A stretch of 64,000 bases of DNA from Lewinellaceae bacterium (lineage in GTDB: Bacteria; Bacteroidota; Bacteroidia; Chitinophagales; Saprospiraceae): contig JACJYO010000001.1 in assembly GCA_020636075.1 (NCBI GenBank), forward strand, positions 434,001 through 498,000, in the 5' to 3' direction. The position numbers were made by a program, and so were the translations under genes. Position 1 is the first letter of the stretch. Each line of letters starts with the position of its first letter. The notes beneath the pieces are model-generated. The model saw only the letters and a program-made list of their open reading frames with translations. It did not search any database and was not told the DNA's origin. This document shows, one piece after another, positions 17,851-27,380 of the stretch.

Positions 17851-20800
17851 TTAATTACGCGAACCAGCGGTTCGCGTTACTTCCACCCGGATACCCTCGG
17901 AATGGCTGGTAAACTCCGGCGCATACATGCACTGCAAGGTCGTAATGCCATTGGAAAAGTTGCCCACGTGGTTTACAAACAGCGGATATTCAAATACGAA
18001 AGTGCCGCGTGGCAGATAGTCGATGAAAAAATGCGTGGCCAGGTCTTTCGTGCTCTCGTAATACCCCAGGCCATCCTGCCAGCGATATCCGCTGAGCACA
18101 TTAATCGGCTCGAAACCGCTGGCGCGCATGTCTTTCAGGTGCACAAATTCCATCGGCCGGTCGACGCGCACTTCAATGCGCACCTTCAATTTGTCGCCCG
18201 GATGCAGGGTGCTGCCCTCCGGAACGGCTGTGAGTTTAGGCCCGGTAGCGGTGTTTTCCTCTTTGAACAGCTGTTTTACGATCGTCAGCGGCGTTTTTTT
18301 GAACGACTGGATTTTATCCATATCTTCAAAATACTGCCAATAAGCGGCGCCCCAAACGAGGTTGCCGTTGGGGTTGTCCACTTTTATCGTACTCCAGTCG
18401 GACTTGATCTCCGCGCCATTCCAGCTCTGCTTGAAATAGCCGGTTCCCGCTTCGTATTCCTCCGGACGCAAGGTTGTAGCACCCAACTTCACACTGACCG
18501 CTTTGGTATTATTCAACCAGTTGTCGCCGTGGAGCAGCAGTGCATACACTGCCTCTGCAGTCGCTTTGGTGCTTTCCCAGCGGTTGGTTTGTTTGTTTTT
18601 CAACAGCCATACGCGCAATTCTTCCACGGCTTTGGCATCTTGGGCCACTTCATCGAATACCTCCACCATCAGGGCTTGTGTTTCGATGGGCAGTTGGTAC
18701 CAGTACATGCCCCAGTCGAATGGCCAATACATCCCGAGTTCTTCTTTCATCAATGCGCGTTCACGCAGGCTGGCCACAATCTTTTGCGCCGCCTCCGTAC
18801 GTCCATGCCGATGGAGTGCCAGGGCCAGCATGCCCTGTTCGTACAGGCTGCGCCCGAGCCAGTATTTTTCGCCCTGAGCGAGGTAGTAGTCCGTTATTTT
18901 ATCCACCCGGTCGGCCGGGAAAAAGGAACGGGTGTACAGGTAATGGACGATCAGACCATCGAGATGGTTGTCGTCCCACTTGGCCTTACCGCTTTGCACC
19001 ATACGCTCCAGTTCTTCGTACTGGTGCTGCACTTCCCTGTCGCAAAAAGTCAGTGCGCTGCTCAGCATTTCTGCGCTGCGATTATCATTTTGCATGGAAA
19101 AGGCACCCAGCTTGTCCAAATGCCCGAACCCGGCGGCGATATGCTGCGTGATATACCAACTCGGTTGCCCGCCCGGGAACCAGGACCAACCGCCGTCGCC
19201 GCCCTGCCGTTCAGCCAGGATGGATAAAATACGTTCCTGCTCGTCGGCCATGCGGTTGAGATCGAACAGCAAGGCGATATTCTGTTTTTGCTGTGCTTCG
19301 CTTTGCGCATCCAAAACCCAGGGGGTTTCTTCAAGCAATGCGGTTTTGAGTTCCTGGTTTTTGCTCAGGTTTGATTTGAGGGCATCACTGCCCGACCTTT
19401 TCCACTGGTCGTATACCCGGCGCAGATTGGGCAATTTTTGTGTCACGCTCGAGGCCAGGGTATTGGCATAAAAACGGCTGAAAATCTGTTCGGTACATTC
19501 ATGCGGAAACTCCATCAAATACGGCAGCGCCTGTACGGCATACCAGGCCGGGTTGCTGGTAAACTCCAGGGTGTACCGGTGGTTGCGGAGCGTTCCCGAT
19601 TTGTTGTTTTTCAAGTTATCAAAAACAACTGTTTTCGATTGATTACCGCGCACGGTAATGGGCAGCGTTTCCGTCACCAGCATGCGGTTGGTCAAGACCG
19701 GCAGGCTGTTTTCCTCGCCGTCGCGGAAGGTTTTGCCTTCGGCAAACACCTGCCAGGTAAGGCCATTGACCTTCCCTTCCGGAACAGTCAACTTCCAGGA
19801 AACCGGCGTCGAACGTCCGGGTTCCACCGTGAAGGCCACCACGCGGTTGGCCGTCGTGATGCCGAATTCAGGTTCCACCACCTGCATGCTCGCTGCATCG
19901 TAGAGGTGCAGGTAAGCCGTCCCGGAAATCGTTTCCTGCGACAGGTTGCTGACTTTCGCTGTGAATTCAATTTGATCGCCTTCGCGCATGAATCGCGGCG
20001 GGTTTGTCAGGATCATCAGGTCCTTTTGGGTCACGACCGTTTTTTCCGAAAGGGCCCATTTCAGGTCAGGTGTATGGGCAAAGGCCAGGAACTTCCAGCG
20101 CGTGAGGGCTTCGTTCATCGTGAATTTCAGGACGACATTCCCATCGGCATCGGTGCGCATTTCCGGAAAAAAGAATACCGTTTCATTCAGGTTTTTGCGC
20201 AAGGGTGGCGGAGGTGCCTCGTCGGTTTTTTCTTGGGGCGCTTCATACTGATTGGCTGCACCATTGCCGTCGGCCGAATCGAATGCGATATCCTCACCAG
20301 CCATCCCATCGGCCATTTTAGCCCGTTCCATATCGGGGGCCGGGGCCGCCATGGGTGCCGCTGCGGTTTCACTCAGTTCCACTGCGCCAAGCCGCATCAC
20401 ATTGCCCCGGTACGGATTGCCATAGAGCGGAAAGCCAAACCACTCCAGGGTCCGGTACCGACGATAAACGGGCTGCGGGGCGCCGGAAACCGGGTTATAG
20501 CGGATTTCGCTGTTCCCCTGGCCAAAACCGCTGGCAGAAAAATACACCCGCGGATACCGATACGGGAAACGCATGGTCTCCCATTGGTGTGGCAAAAACT
20601 GGTCGAGCGATGCGTCGTACATGGCCGCCACCAGTTCGGCTGTCACCTTCTCTTTTTTGGGCCCGCTTATTTTCAGGCGCCATTCCTCCTTGTCGCCGGG
20701 AGCCAGTTTATCGCGGAAGGTTTCATAACTGATTGTCAGGTCTTTGTTGGACCAGGGCACCGAAATATAGGTGCGGTTGATGGTGTACACCCGGTTGTTC

Positions 20801-23800
20801 AGTACGGCAAAAGCTGAAGTCGAAATACCGCCTCGGTCGGTTTCGCGAACCGACAAATCTACCGATTGAGCGCCGGCAACGTCCAGCCAGCGTGGTTTTT
20901 GCGCGTTGCCTTCCCGCTCTTCGATAAACAAAAACAACAAGCGATCCGCCTTCCCTCCAAACCAAATACGCGCTGTTTCGCCGGGTTCGTAGCTGTTTTT
21001 TTCGGTATCGGCGTTTGGCTCCTCAAACTGGGTGCTTCGGTTTTGAGCGCTCCAGACACGCACGATCTTTTTAATTTCTATGGCTTCGCCAAACGGGTCT
21101 TTCGTTTGCAGGGTAATTTGGTAATAGCCGGTTGTCATTTGCCCGCCGTGCAAATCAACTTTTTTGGCTTCTGATGAATTATAACGCACGGTACGGCTGA
21201 AATCGGGCTTATCCCATTTTTCCGGGTTGTCTTCACCATCCCAGGCGTAGTTGGGAAACTTGCGCCGAAAATCCGTTTCCTGCAAGGTTAAAATATCCGA
21301 CGGTTCCCAATAGCGTTTCACAAACAGCTGTTTGGGTTCCACGAGCGCCTGAATTTCAATGGTGCCTGTTGCTGCCTGAAACTGTCCGGCAGTATTCGTC
21401 GTAGTCAGGGAAATGCTGCGGAGACTGTCCAGTTCAATTTCTGGTGGCAGATCAAAATTGACATTGAGCGCGACGTAGCCCGCCGTTACCGCCGTTTCTG
21501 CGCTGCGGGTTTCGCCGGTAATGTCCGTCACATCCACCATCACCTGATAGTCGAACATAGGTTGGTCCTTTTTGGCAATGCTCCGGTCGGGCAGTGCGGT
21601 GAATTGCACCTCAAAACTGCCGTCGGCAGCTGTAGTGGCAATGCCGTTGGCAATCTCCATGGATGTGGTTGGAAAGGGGCGTTTCCAACTATACCAGTTC
21701 CACCAGGGAAAACGCGCCTGCCGCACTACACGGTAGCGCACCTGAGCGCCATCGACACTGCTACCGGCGTAGTTTTTGGCTTCGCCGCGTACTGTAACTG
21801 CATCGTTTACACGGTAGGCACCTTCAACAGGTTTGAAGGTCACCTCAAATCTGGGCCGTTTGTATTCTTCCACGTTGAACCAGGCATTGCCCTGGGCGCC
21901 GTCAACCTCGATGTGCATCTGGCCGGTAAGGCCGGATGCCGGGGCTTGAAACGCACCGTTGAAGGTCCCGTATTCATTGCTGCGAAGTTTGAGTTCGCTT
22001 TTCACCTGGTAGTTGGCGTCGAAAAACTGCACGTGCACAGGCGCGCCGGGTACAATTTTCGGATAATCATTTTCATCGCGTTGCAACAAAATGCCCTTGA
22101 AATAGACCGTTTGACCCGGCCGGTACAAGGAACGGTCGGTGAAGAACTGCACTTCCCGGGGACGGTCAGGCCTGGAATTCCGGTTAAAATCCCGGTAGGA
22201 TTGATCCAGCCAAAGCGTGTCCGTTTTCAGGCTTAGCCGAACGGAATACCCGCGCCGGTTGCCAATACCGGGCTGCAGCAGCCCTTCCCGGTCACTTTGT
22301 TGCTGCTTGATGAGGTTACGCACGTTACGGCGTTGACTGGACTCCCAACGCGTTTCAAAAAAATCGGCCTGTACGCCAGCGAGTGGCGCCCCGGAATTGC
22401 GATCGACTACGGCAAAACGCTGGTTTTCGTTATAGGGAAAAGCTATCCCGGCGAGCTGTGAAAAGTCTGCTGAAGCAAAACTAACCACGGCATCCTTTGC
22501 ATCAAAAGTTTCGGAAGATGAAACTAGTGCGAAGTAGCTGCCTGCGGGCAAAGCATCCAGGCTGAGCTCGGTGCGATGCATGCGGTAGTCGCCCGGGTTA
22601 TTGATCGCCCAGCGTTTTTGCTGGACTGTTTTTTGGCTATTGAGCCATTCCAGGCGCTGTTCCCAGTTTACCTGAGCAAACTGGTCGGGGTCGTTGGACA
22701 CCTGTACCACTTTCACCCATACCGCCGATACGTTTTTGTAGGAAATCGAAATCAAGGCGGGTTTGTCGGGCAGGTTAACCTGCTCCACTGCCAAACTGAG
22801 CGCCGGCAGGCGCAGGTCATGCAGCAGCGCCGCACACTGCCGGGCGCCGAAGGTATTCGGATGGCGTTTGATCGCATCGCTGCATGCTGCTTCTGCCTGT
22901 TTCAGCAAATCGCCTTTTGATTCGGGGAGTTGTTGATCCTGCTCGATCCAGCCTAGTGCCAGTTGGTGCACGATTTCGGCATCGGACGGATGGTTGTAGT
23001 ACGTTTTATGGAGTATGGCGAGAGCCTGCCGGTACAATTCGTCCTTGTCCTCCAAGACGGCGCTGTTTTTCACAAAGCGGAGGCGTTTCAGTTCCGCATC
23101 GATCAGGGCTGCTTCCCGGTTTTGTGCCAGGTGCGTAGCCAGAATCCGTTGGAAAAGCTGGATAGCAAGCCATTTGCCTGCGCTGGAATCCCGGGTTTCA
23201 AACTTGAATTTCACAAACTCCGGCGTCGGCGCAAAGGCTTCCGGTTGGTCCAGGTAAAATTTATAGGCCGGCTCGGTGAGGTAGCTTTGTTCGTCGGCAA
23301 AATGATCGAGCGCGTTTTGAGCCAGCAAATCAAAAAGTGTGGGCCGAACCGGCTCGTTGCCCACGGAATCCAATTGGCCGGGCCTTGAAATGGAGCTGAC
23401 GTAATCGATCGGGGTAGCCAGCAAAATTTGCTCCTGCTGCACCGATGCCTGGAGGTAGTATAAAGCGCGTTTTTCGAGCTGCTCTGCCGACCAGGTCATA
23501 ATATCGCCTCCTTCACCGTCGGGGATCGGTGTGCGTTCCTGGATGCGCCAACGCTGGTTATCCAGGTAGGTGCGGTACAGTTGCCCCAGCATGTTTTGCA
23601 GGATAGACTTTTCGGGTTCCGACGCCACCTGAACTTCTGCTTCAAATTGTTGCACAGCCTTCACAAAACCGTCCTCTTCCAGCATGGTCGTGTATTTCCC
23701 CCGGAAAAGAAGTGTTTTTATGACTTGCGCACCTTTGCCATCGGCTTTTGCCCGGAGGTGCAGGGCTTCGGTTTGTTCTAGCGCCGATTTAAACAGGCCT

Positions 23801-23997
23801 TGTTTTTCCAGGCTGTCTATTTTTTTCCAGATTTCGGCATAATCACCGGGCGGATACTCATCGGGTTTTGGCATATCAGGTGTGATGACGGGAGGCATAT
23901 CAGGCGAGGATGCGGGCTTACGAGCGTATTTGCAAAATACGAAAGTGCCGGCAAACAGTACAAGTAAACAGAATAACGTTGAACGCTGGTAAATCAT
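17851..23997 (-). CDS. Bacterial alpha-2-macroglobulin with intact thioester
   Basis: A 2048-residue envelope protein of the alpha-2-macroglobulin family, which traps proteases. After an N-terminal hydrophobic segment ending FVFCKYARK comes a helical region (about 40-430), a series of MG beta-domains (RPGQTVYFKGILLQRDE is the typical MG motif near 620), and an Ala/Pro/Asp-rich, probably disordered segment (about 1207-1270) in the bait-region position. The thioester motif HECTEQ lies near residue 1500, with Cys and Gln kept, followed by the alpha-helical toroid domain. The ATG at 23997 is chosen because the open frame further upstream translates a tandem repeat. The last codons (VTRTAGSRN) are encoded by the palindrome at 17858-17876. 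No penicillin-binding protein 1C gene, the usual partner, is adjacent. Confidence 0.93.
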   Translation of the reverse strand: MIYQRSTLFCLLVLFAGTFVFCKYARKPASSPDMPPVITPDMPKPDEYPPGDYAEIWKKIDSLEKQGLFKSALEQTEALHLRAKADGKGAQVIKTLLFRGKYTTMLEEDGFVKAVQQFEAEVQVASEPEKSILQNMLGQLYRTYLDNQRWRIQERTPIPDGEGGDIMTWSAEQLEKRALYYLQASVQQEQILLATPIDYVSSISRPGQLDSVGNEPVRPTLFDLLAQNALDHFADEQSYLTEPAYKFYLDQPEAFAPTPEFVKFKFETRDSSAGKWLAIQLFQRILATHLAQNREAALIDAELKRLRFVKNSAVLEDKDELYRQALAILHKTYYNHPSDAEIVHQLALGWIEQDQQLPESKGDLLKQAEAACSDAIKRHPNTFGARQCAALLHDLRLPALSLAVEQVNLPDKPALISISYKNVSAVWVKVVQVSNDPDQFAQVNWEQRLEWLNSQKTVQQKRWAINNPGDYRMHRTELSLDALPAGSYFALVSSSETFDAKDAVVSFASADFSQLAGIAFPYNENQRFAVVDRNSGAPLAGVQADFFETRWESSQRRNVRNLIKQQQSDREGLLQPGIGNRRGYSVRLSLKTDTLWLDQSYRDFNRNSRPDRPREVQFFTDRSLYRPGQTVYFKGILLQRDENDYPKIVPGAPVHVQFFDANYQVKSELKLRSNEYGTFNGAFQAPASGLTGQMHIEVDGAQGNAWFNVEEYKRPRFEVTFKPVEGAYRVNDAVTVRGEAKNYAGSSVDGAQVRYRVVRQARFPWWNWYSWKRPFPTTSMEIANGIATTAADGSFEVQFTALPDRSIAKKDQPMFDYQVMVDVTDITGETRSAETAVTAGYVALNVNFDLPPEIELDSLRSISLTTTNTAGQFQAATGTIEIQALVEPKQLFVKRYWEPSDILTLQETDFRRKFPNYAWDGEDNPEKWDKPDFSRTVRYNSSEAKKVDLHGGQMTTGYYQITLQTKDPFGEAIEIKKIVRVWSAQNRSTQFEEPNADTEKNSYEPGETARIWFGGKADRLLFLFIEEREGNAQKPRWLDVAGAQSVDLSVRETDRGGISTSAFAVLNNRVYTINRTYISVPWSNKDLTISYETFRDKLAPGDKEEWRLKISGPKKEKVTAELVAAMYDASLDQFLPHQWETMRFPYRYPRVYFSASGFGQGNSEIRYNPVSGAPQPVYRRYRTLEWFGFPLYGNPYRGNVMRLGAVELSETAAAPMAAPAPDMERAKMADGMAGEDIAFDSADGNGAANQYEAPQEKTDEAPPPPLRKNLNETVFFFPEMRTDADGNVVLKFTMNEALTRWKFLAFAHTPDLKWALSEKTVVTQKDLMILTNPPRFMREGDQIEFTAKVSNLSQETISGTAYLHLYDAASMQVVEPEFGITTANRVVAFTVEPGRSTPVSWKLTVPEGKVNGLTWQVFAEGKTFRDGEENSLPVLTNRMLVTETLPITVRGNQSKTVVFDNLKNNKSGTLRNHRYTLEFTSNPAWYAVQALPYLMEFPHECTEQIFSRFYANTLASSVTQKLPNLRRVYDQWKRSGSDALKSNLSKNQELKTALLEETPWVLDAQSEAQQKQNIALLFDLNRMADEQERILSILAERQGGDGGWSWFPGGQPSWYITQHIAAGFGHLDKLGAFSMQNDNRSAEMLSSALTFCDREVQHQYEELERMVQSGKAKWDDNHLDGLIVHYLYTRSFFPADRVDKITDYYLAQGEKYWLGRSLYEQGMLALALHRHGRTEAAQKIVASLRERALMKEELGMYWPFDWGMYWYQLPIETQALMVEVFDEVAQDAKAVEELRVWLLKNKQTNRWESTKATAEAVYALLLHGDNWLNNTKAVSVKLGATTLRPEEYEAGTGYFKQSWNGAEIKSDWSTIKVDNPNGNLVWGAAYWQYFEDMDKIQSFKKTPLTIVKQLFKEENTATGPKLTAVPEGSTLHPGDKLKVRIEVRVDRPMEFVHLKDMRASGFEPINVLSGYRWQDGLGYYESTKDLATHFFIDYLPRGTFVFEYPLFVNHVGNFSNGITTLQCMYAPEFTSHSEGIRVEVTRTAGSRN
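17858..17876. repeat. Palindrome copy 3, inside the macroglobulin 3' end
   Basis: CGCGAACCAGCGGTTCGCG, the reverse complement of copy 1, followed by GTTAC-type flank. It encodes most of the last nine residues of the macroglobulin, so the repeat has been adopted as coding sequence or the gene end seeded the other copies. Confidence 0.7.
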
Positions 23998-24072
23998 AGC
24001 ATGAAATTGGTTAAGGGCGAAACAGCCGGTACGTGGGATGTTTTTCCAGAAAAGATTACACAAAACAAGTTT

Positions 24073-24239
24073 GGAGTGCGGATTGCGGATTGCGGAATAC
24101 GGAGTAGTACACCATAGGGATTTGGGAAGATAGTTGCTTTTGCCTTTTATAACAATTAGGCCACCAAATTCCAACCAACCACAGTGGTGAACTAATCCGC
24201 ACTCCGTAATCCGCACTCCGTAATCCGCACTCCGCAATC
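24073..24239. repeat. Inverted/tandem GCGGATT-type repeat cluster
   Basis: The right arm (24194-24235) is three tandem copies of the 14-mer AATCCGCACTCCGT (last base C in copy 3). The left arm (24073-24110) carries related units in the opposite orientation (GGAGTGCGGATTGCGGAT). About 80 bp of unique sequence separates the arms. The cluster fills the gap between the superoxide dismutase stop codon (24243) and the macroglobulin gene; nothing else is seen in this stretch. Confidence 0.75.
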
Positions 24240-24242
24240 GGA

Positions 24243-25016
24243 TCAGCCAAACATCGCCTTATCAAACCGACGGGCCACTTCCGGCCAGTTGATCACCTTG
24301 AAAAACGTGTCGATATAATCGCCGCGTTTGTTCTGGTGCTTGAGGTAGTAGGCGTGTTCCCAAACGTCGATCCCGAGAATGGGCGTGCCGGGTTTGTTGA
24401 CGATCTGAAGCATCATCGGGTTATCCTGGTTGGCTGTGGTGCTGATAAACAGCCCCTTGTCTTTGCCGACGCAAAGCCAGGCCCAGCCGGAACCGAAAAC
24501 GGAAGATGCTGCTTTGGAAAATTCGGTTTTCATACCGTCGAACGATCCAAAGCTTGCCTTGATAGACGCGGCAAGTTGACCGGAGGGTGCAGTGCTGCCG
24601 CCGGGGGTCATTATTTGCCAGAACAGCGAGTGGTTCCAGTGGCCACCGGCGTTGTTACGGACGTTTTTCTCTGAGTCGGCTGTAGTAACCCGGGCGATAA
24701 TATCGTCGAGTTCATAGGTTGCATAAACGGTATCTGTAACTGCCGTATTTAATTTAGTGACGTAGCCCTGATGGTGTTTGCCGTGGTGAATTTCCATGGT
24801 CATTTTATCAATATTCGGCTCCAGTGCATCAGTAGCGTACGGCAGCGGGGGCAACGAAAAAGGCTCGGTACGACGAAGTTTTGGCGGCGGAATCATTGCT
24901 CCGGCGGCACTTGCGTTTGCAGCCTTGTCCGCTGATTTGCATGCTTTGATCAGCGGGGATACTGCAGCGCCTATAGTTAATAGAAAACCGGTTTTTAAAA
25001 ATGTACGTTTTTTCAT
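24243..25016 (-). CDS. Exported Fe/Mn superoxide dismutase
   Basis: A 257-residue enzyme that dismutates superoxide. Metal ligands are visible: His in EIHHGKHHQGY, His in NNAGGHWNHSLFW, and Asp plus His in DVWEHAYY. NNAGGH and the Gln in TTANQDNPMM favour the Mn-type (or cambialistic) subgroup. Unlike the usual cytoplasmic enzyme (about 200 residues) it has a 50-residue N-terminal extension with a hydrophobic segment (KKRTFLKTGFLLTIGAAVS, Tat-like but with one Arg) ending IKACKS, so it is probably periplasmic or lipid-anchored. It is the gene upstream of the macroglobulin on the same strand; shared transcription is uncertain because of the repeat cluster. Confidence 0.93.
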   Translation of the reverse strand: MKKRTFLKTGFLLTIGAAVSPLIKACKSADKAANASAAGAMIPPPKLRRTEPFSLPPLPYATDALEPNIDKMTMEIHHGKHHQGYVTKLNTAVTDTVYATYELDDIIARVTTADSEKNVRNNAGGHWNHSLFWQIMTPGGSTAPSGQLAASIKASFGSFDGMKTEFSKAASSVFGSGWAWLCVGKDKGLFISTTANQDNPMMLQIVNKPGTPILGIDVWEHAYYLKHQNKRGDYIDTFFKVINWPEVARRFDKAMFG

Positions 25017-25220
25017 TTTTTAATATTGTTTTATAAACGAATGTTGGCAAATTAAAGCATATTCCAGGATGAAACGCTTTGCCCCAAACGACTATTTCGA
25101 GCCGCCGGGCATTTGATCCGAATAAAATTAATTTGACCGTGCAAAAACTGTTTTGGGTAAACAATTGGGCCGATAAGTCATTATACCTGTAAAAAACAAA
25201 GCGCTCACGGTTTTAAGCCC

Positions 25221-25228
25221 TACTTTTG
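25221..25228 (+). promoter_or_regulatory. -7 element for the RluD-type gene
   Basis: TACTTTTG is an exact TAnnTTTG match 28 nt before the ATG at 25257. No TTTG is seen at the expected -33 distance. Confidence 0.45.
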
Positions 25229-25256
25229 CCCGAAAGCCCAAACGGCACTAAAAGCG

Positions 25257-26420
25257 ATGGATCAAAAACGAGAAGATAAGGAAAATATTCAGGTCCCGGA
25301 AGATTCCAGTCGTCCTGATCGCGAGGCCGAAAATGAACCGGTGGAAGAACAGTCGGACCTGGAAAACAACGATAGCGATGAGGAAAGTGTAAACGACGAC
25401 TGGTATGAGGAGCAGGAGTTTGTCGCTGATCCGAAACAAACCCAGATTCGCCTGGACAAATTCCTGATCGACCGCTTGCGCAACCGGTCCCGTAGTAAAG
25501 TCCAAAACGCGATCAAAGCCGGTTCTGTCAAGGTAGACAACCAGGAGGTCAAGCCCAATTACAAGGTCAAGCCCGGAAACCACATCAGCATCGTATTGCC
25601 GAAAGGGCTGGAGTCGGTGCATGGCGTCGCGCCACAAGAGATCCCCCTGGATATTATTTATGAGGACACCGATGTGATGGTGGTCAACAAGCCCTACAAA
25701 ATGGCGGTGCATCCCGGTGTCGGCATCCCCAACGGCACTTTGGTCAATGCCGTGGCCTGGCACCTGCGGGAACAACTGGACGAACTCCCGGTAAAAGAAG
25801 GTAACGACCCCGACCGGGCCGGCATCGTGCACCGGATCGACAAAGACACGACAGGGCTGATGGTCGTTGCCAAGAAAGAATTTGCCATGGCCCATCTGGC
25901 CAATCAGTTTTTCAAACATACCATTGAGCGCCGCTACTGGGCCCTGGTTTGGGGCGACATGGAAGAAGACTCTGGCACCATCGTCGGCAACATCGGACGC
26001 AACCCGAACGACCGCAAACTTTTCATGGTGTTTCCGGAGGGTGAAGACGGGAAATATGCCGTAACCCACTGGCGGGTGCTGGAACGGTTTTACTATGTCA
26101 CGTTGATCGAATGTCAGTTGGAAACCGGACGTACCCACCAGATCCGGGTGCACCTGAAATCGATCGGGCATACGCTGTTCGGCGATCCGCGCTATGGCGG
26201 CAATCAAATTCTTAAAGGAACCCTGTATTCAAAGTACAAGCAATTTGCTGAAAAACTGCTGACCATTCTACCAAGGCAGGCACTGCATGCAAAAGTGCTG
26301 GGCTTTGAGCACCCGCGCACCGGAGAACACGTCCGCTTTGAATCCGACTTGCCGCAGGATATGCAATCCGTAATAAATAAGTGGCGCGCTTATGTGCATG
26401 CGCGCAAACAACTTTTGTAA
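25257..26420 (+). CDS. rluD: Pseudouridine synthase, RluA/RluD family
   Basis: A 387-residue RNA-modifying enzyme that isomerises uridine, by family most likely in 23S rRNA. An acidic low-complexity N-terminus (about 1-60) is followed by an S4 RNA-binding domain (IRLDKFLIDRLRNRSRSKVQ, about 62-125) and the catalytic domain with AGIVHRIDKDTTGLMVVAK (catalytic Asp near residue 194) and CQLETGRTHQIRVH. The acidic extension is longer than in E. coli RluD. The lipid kinase gene starts 2 bp after its stop, suggesting an operon. The specific target uridines are inferred from family membership only. Confidence 0.88.
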   Translation: MDQKREDKENIQVPEDSSRPDREAENEPVEEQSDLENNDSDEESVNDDWYEEQEFVADPKQTQIRLDKFLIDRLRNRSRSKVQNAIKAGSVKVDNQEVKPNYKVKPGNHISIVLPKGLESVHGVAPQEIPLDIIYEDTDVMVVNKPYKMAVHPGVGIPNGTLVNAVAWHLREQLDELPVKEGNDPDRAGIVHRIDKDTTGLMVVAKKEFAMAHLANQFFKHTIERRYWALVWGDMEEDSGTIVGNIGRNPNDRKLFMVFPEGEDGKYAVTHWRVLERFYYVTLIECQLETGRTHQIRVHLKSIGHTLFGDPRYGGNQILKGTLYSKYKQFAEKLLTILPRQALHAKVLGFEHPRTGEHVRFESDLPQDMQSVINKWRAYVHARKQLL

Positions 26421-26422
26421 GC

Positions 26423-27352
26423 ATGGATCAGTTGCATCCCGTCATTAAACATACTTTTCTGGATACTTTGCTCCGCCCCAAACGGATCGTTTTTATTGTT
26501 AATCCCAAGGCGGGTACAAACCTGCAAAAACACATTAGCAGCAGTGTGGAGAAACACCTCGACCACCGCAGTTTCACATACGGAATCTGGCATACTGAAA
26601 AAGCCGGACACGCTGCTGAACTCGCGCGGAAGGCACAGGCGGAAGGCTACGATATTGTGGTGGCAGTTGGCGGCGATGGTTCGATCAACGAAGTGGCTTC
26701 CGCCCTGTTGCACAGCGATACCGTGCTGGGAATGATCCCTGCCGGCTCCGGAAATGGTCTGGCGATGTATCTGGGCTATGGACGCGACATCGACAAGGCC
26801 ATTCGAAAACTGAATACGGCTACCGTTAAAACCATCGACTGTGGCCGCCTGAATGGCCGCACGTTTGTCAACCTTGCCGGTATTGGTTTCGACGGTTTTG
26901 TTGCCAAACAAATGAAAGGCAGCAATTGGCGCGGCTTTTTTCCCTATTTCCTAAAATCTGTGAAAGCCGGACTGACCTTTACCCCACGCATTTGTACCAT
27001 TGAAACAGAAACACAGACAATCACTAAAAAATGTTTTGTCATAACTGTGGCTAACGGGCCTATGTATGGCTACAGTTTCCAGATTGCCCCCGATGCACGC
27101 CTGGACGACGGGCTGTTTTCTGTCGTTATCTTTAAAGACGTGCCACGCTGGCAATACTTTGCAGCCATCCCATCGAGCCTGAAAGGCAAGATCTACGACG
27201 CCGGATTCGTTGAACACTTTTCCGCCAAACGCGTGAAAATAGCCAGCGATAGTCAGAATTTTGTGCACATTGATGGGGAAAGCATTGAGTTGGAAGGCGA
27301 TCTGGAATTTGAAATGGTGCCCATGGCATTGAAGATTTTGGTGCCGTCTTAA
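26423..27352 (+). CDS. Diacylglycerol/sphingosine-kinase-like lipid kinase
   Basis: A 309-residue enzyme of the DAGK catalytic family that phosphorylates a lipid hydroxyl with ATP. Visible motifs are IVNPKAGTN (start of the fold), VVAVGGDGSINEV (nucleotide-binding GGDG near residue 82), IPAGSGNGLA and NLAGIGFDGFVA. The ATG at 26423 directly follows the RluD-type stop; an earlier in-frame ATG lies within that gene. The lipid substrate (diacylglycerol, sphingoid base or other) cannot be read from sequence; sphingolipids occur in Bacteroidota, so either is possible. Confidence 0.88.
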   Translation: MDQLHPVIKHTFLDTLLRPKRIVFIVNPKAGTNLQKHISSSVEKHLDHRSFTYGIWHTEKAGHAAELARKAQAEGYDIVVAVGGDGSINEVASALLHSDTVLGMIPAGSGNGLAMYLGYGRDIDKAIRKLNTATVKTIDCGRLNGRTFVNLAGIGFDGFVAKQMKGSNWRGFFPYFLKSVKAGLTFTPRICTIETETQTITKKCFVITVANGPMYGYSFQIAPDARLDDGLFSVVIFKDVPRWQYFAAIPSSLKGKIYDAGFVEHFSAKRVKIASDSQNFVHIDGESIELEGDLEFEMVPMALKILVPS

Positions 27353-27380
27353 TCAATATTTTCATCCATCACTTTTCCCC

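Noticed and set aside
17902..20817. Long plus-strand open frames (441 and 459 residues) opposite the macroglobulin
   Set aside because: Their translations show no domain pattern, while the minus strand encodes the thioester protein.
23998..24237. N-terminal extension of the macroglobulin to an ATG at 24237
   Set aside because: The extra 80 residues translate the tandem repeat cluster, and a proper hydrophobic N-terminus begins at 23997.
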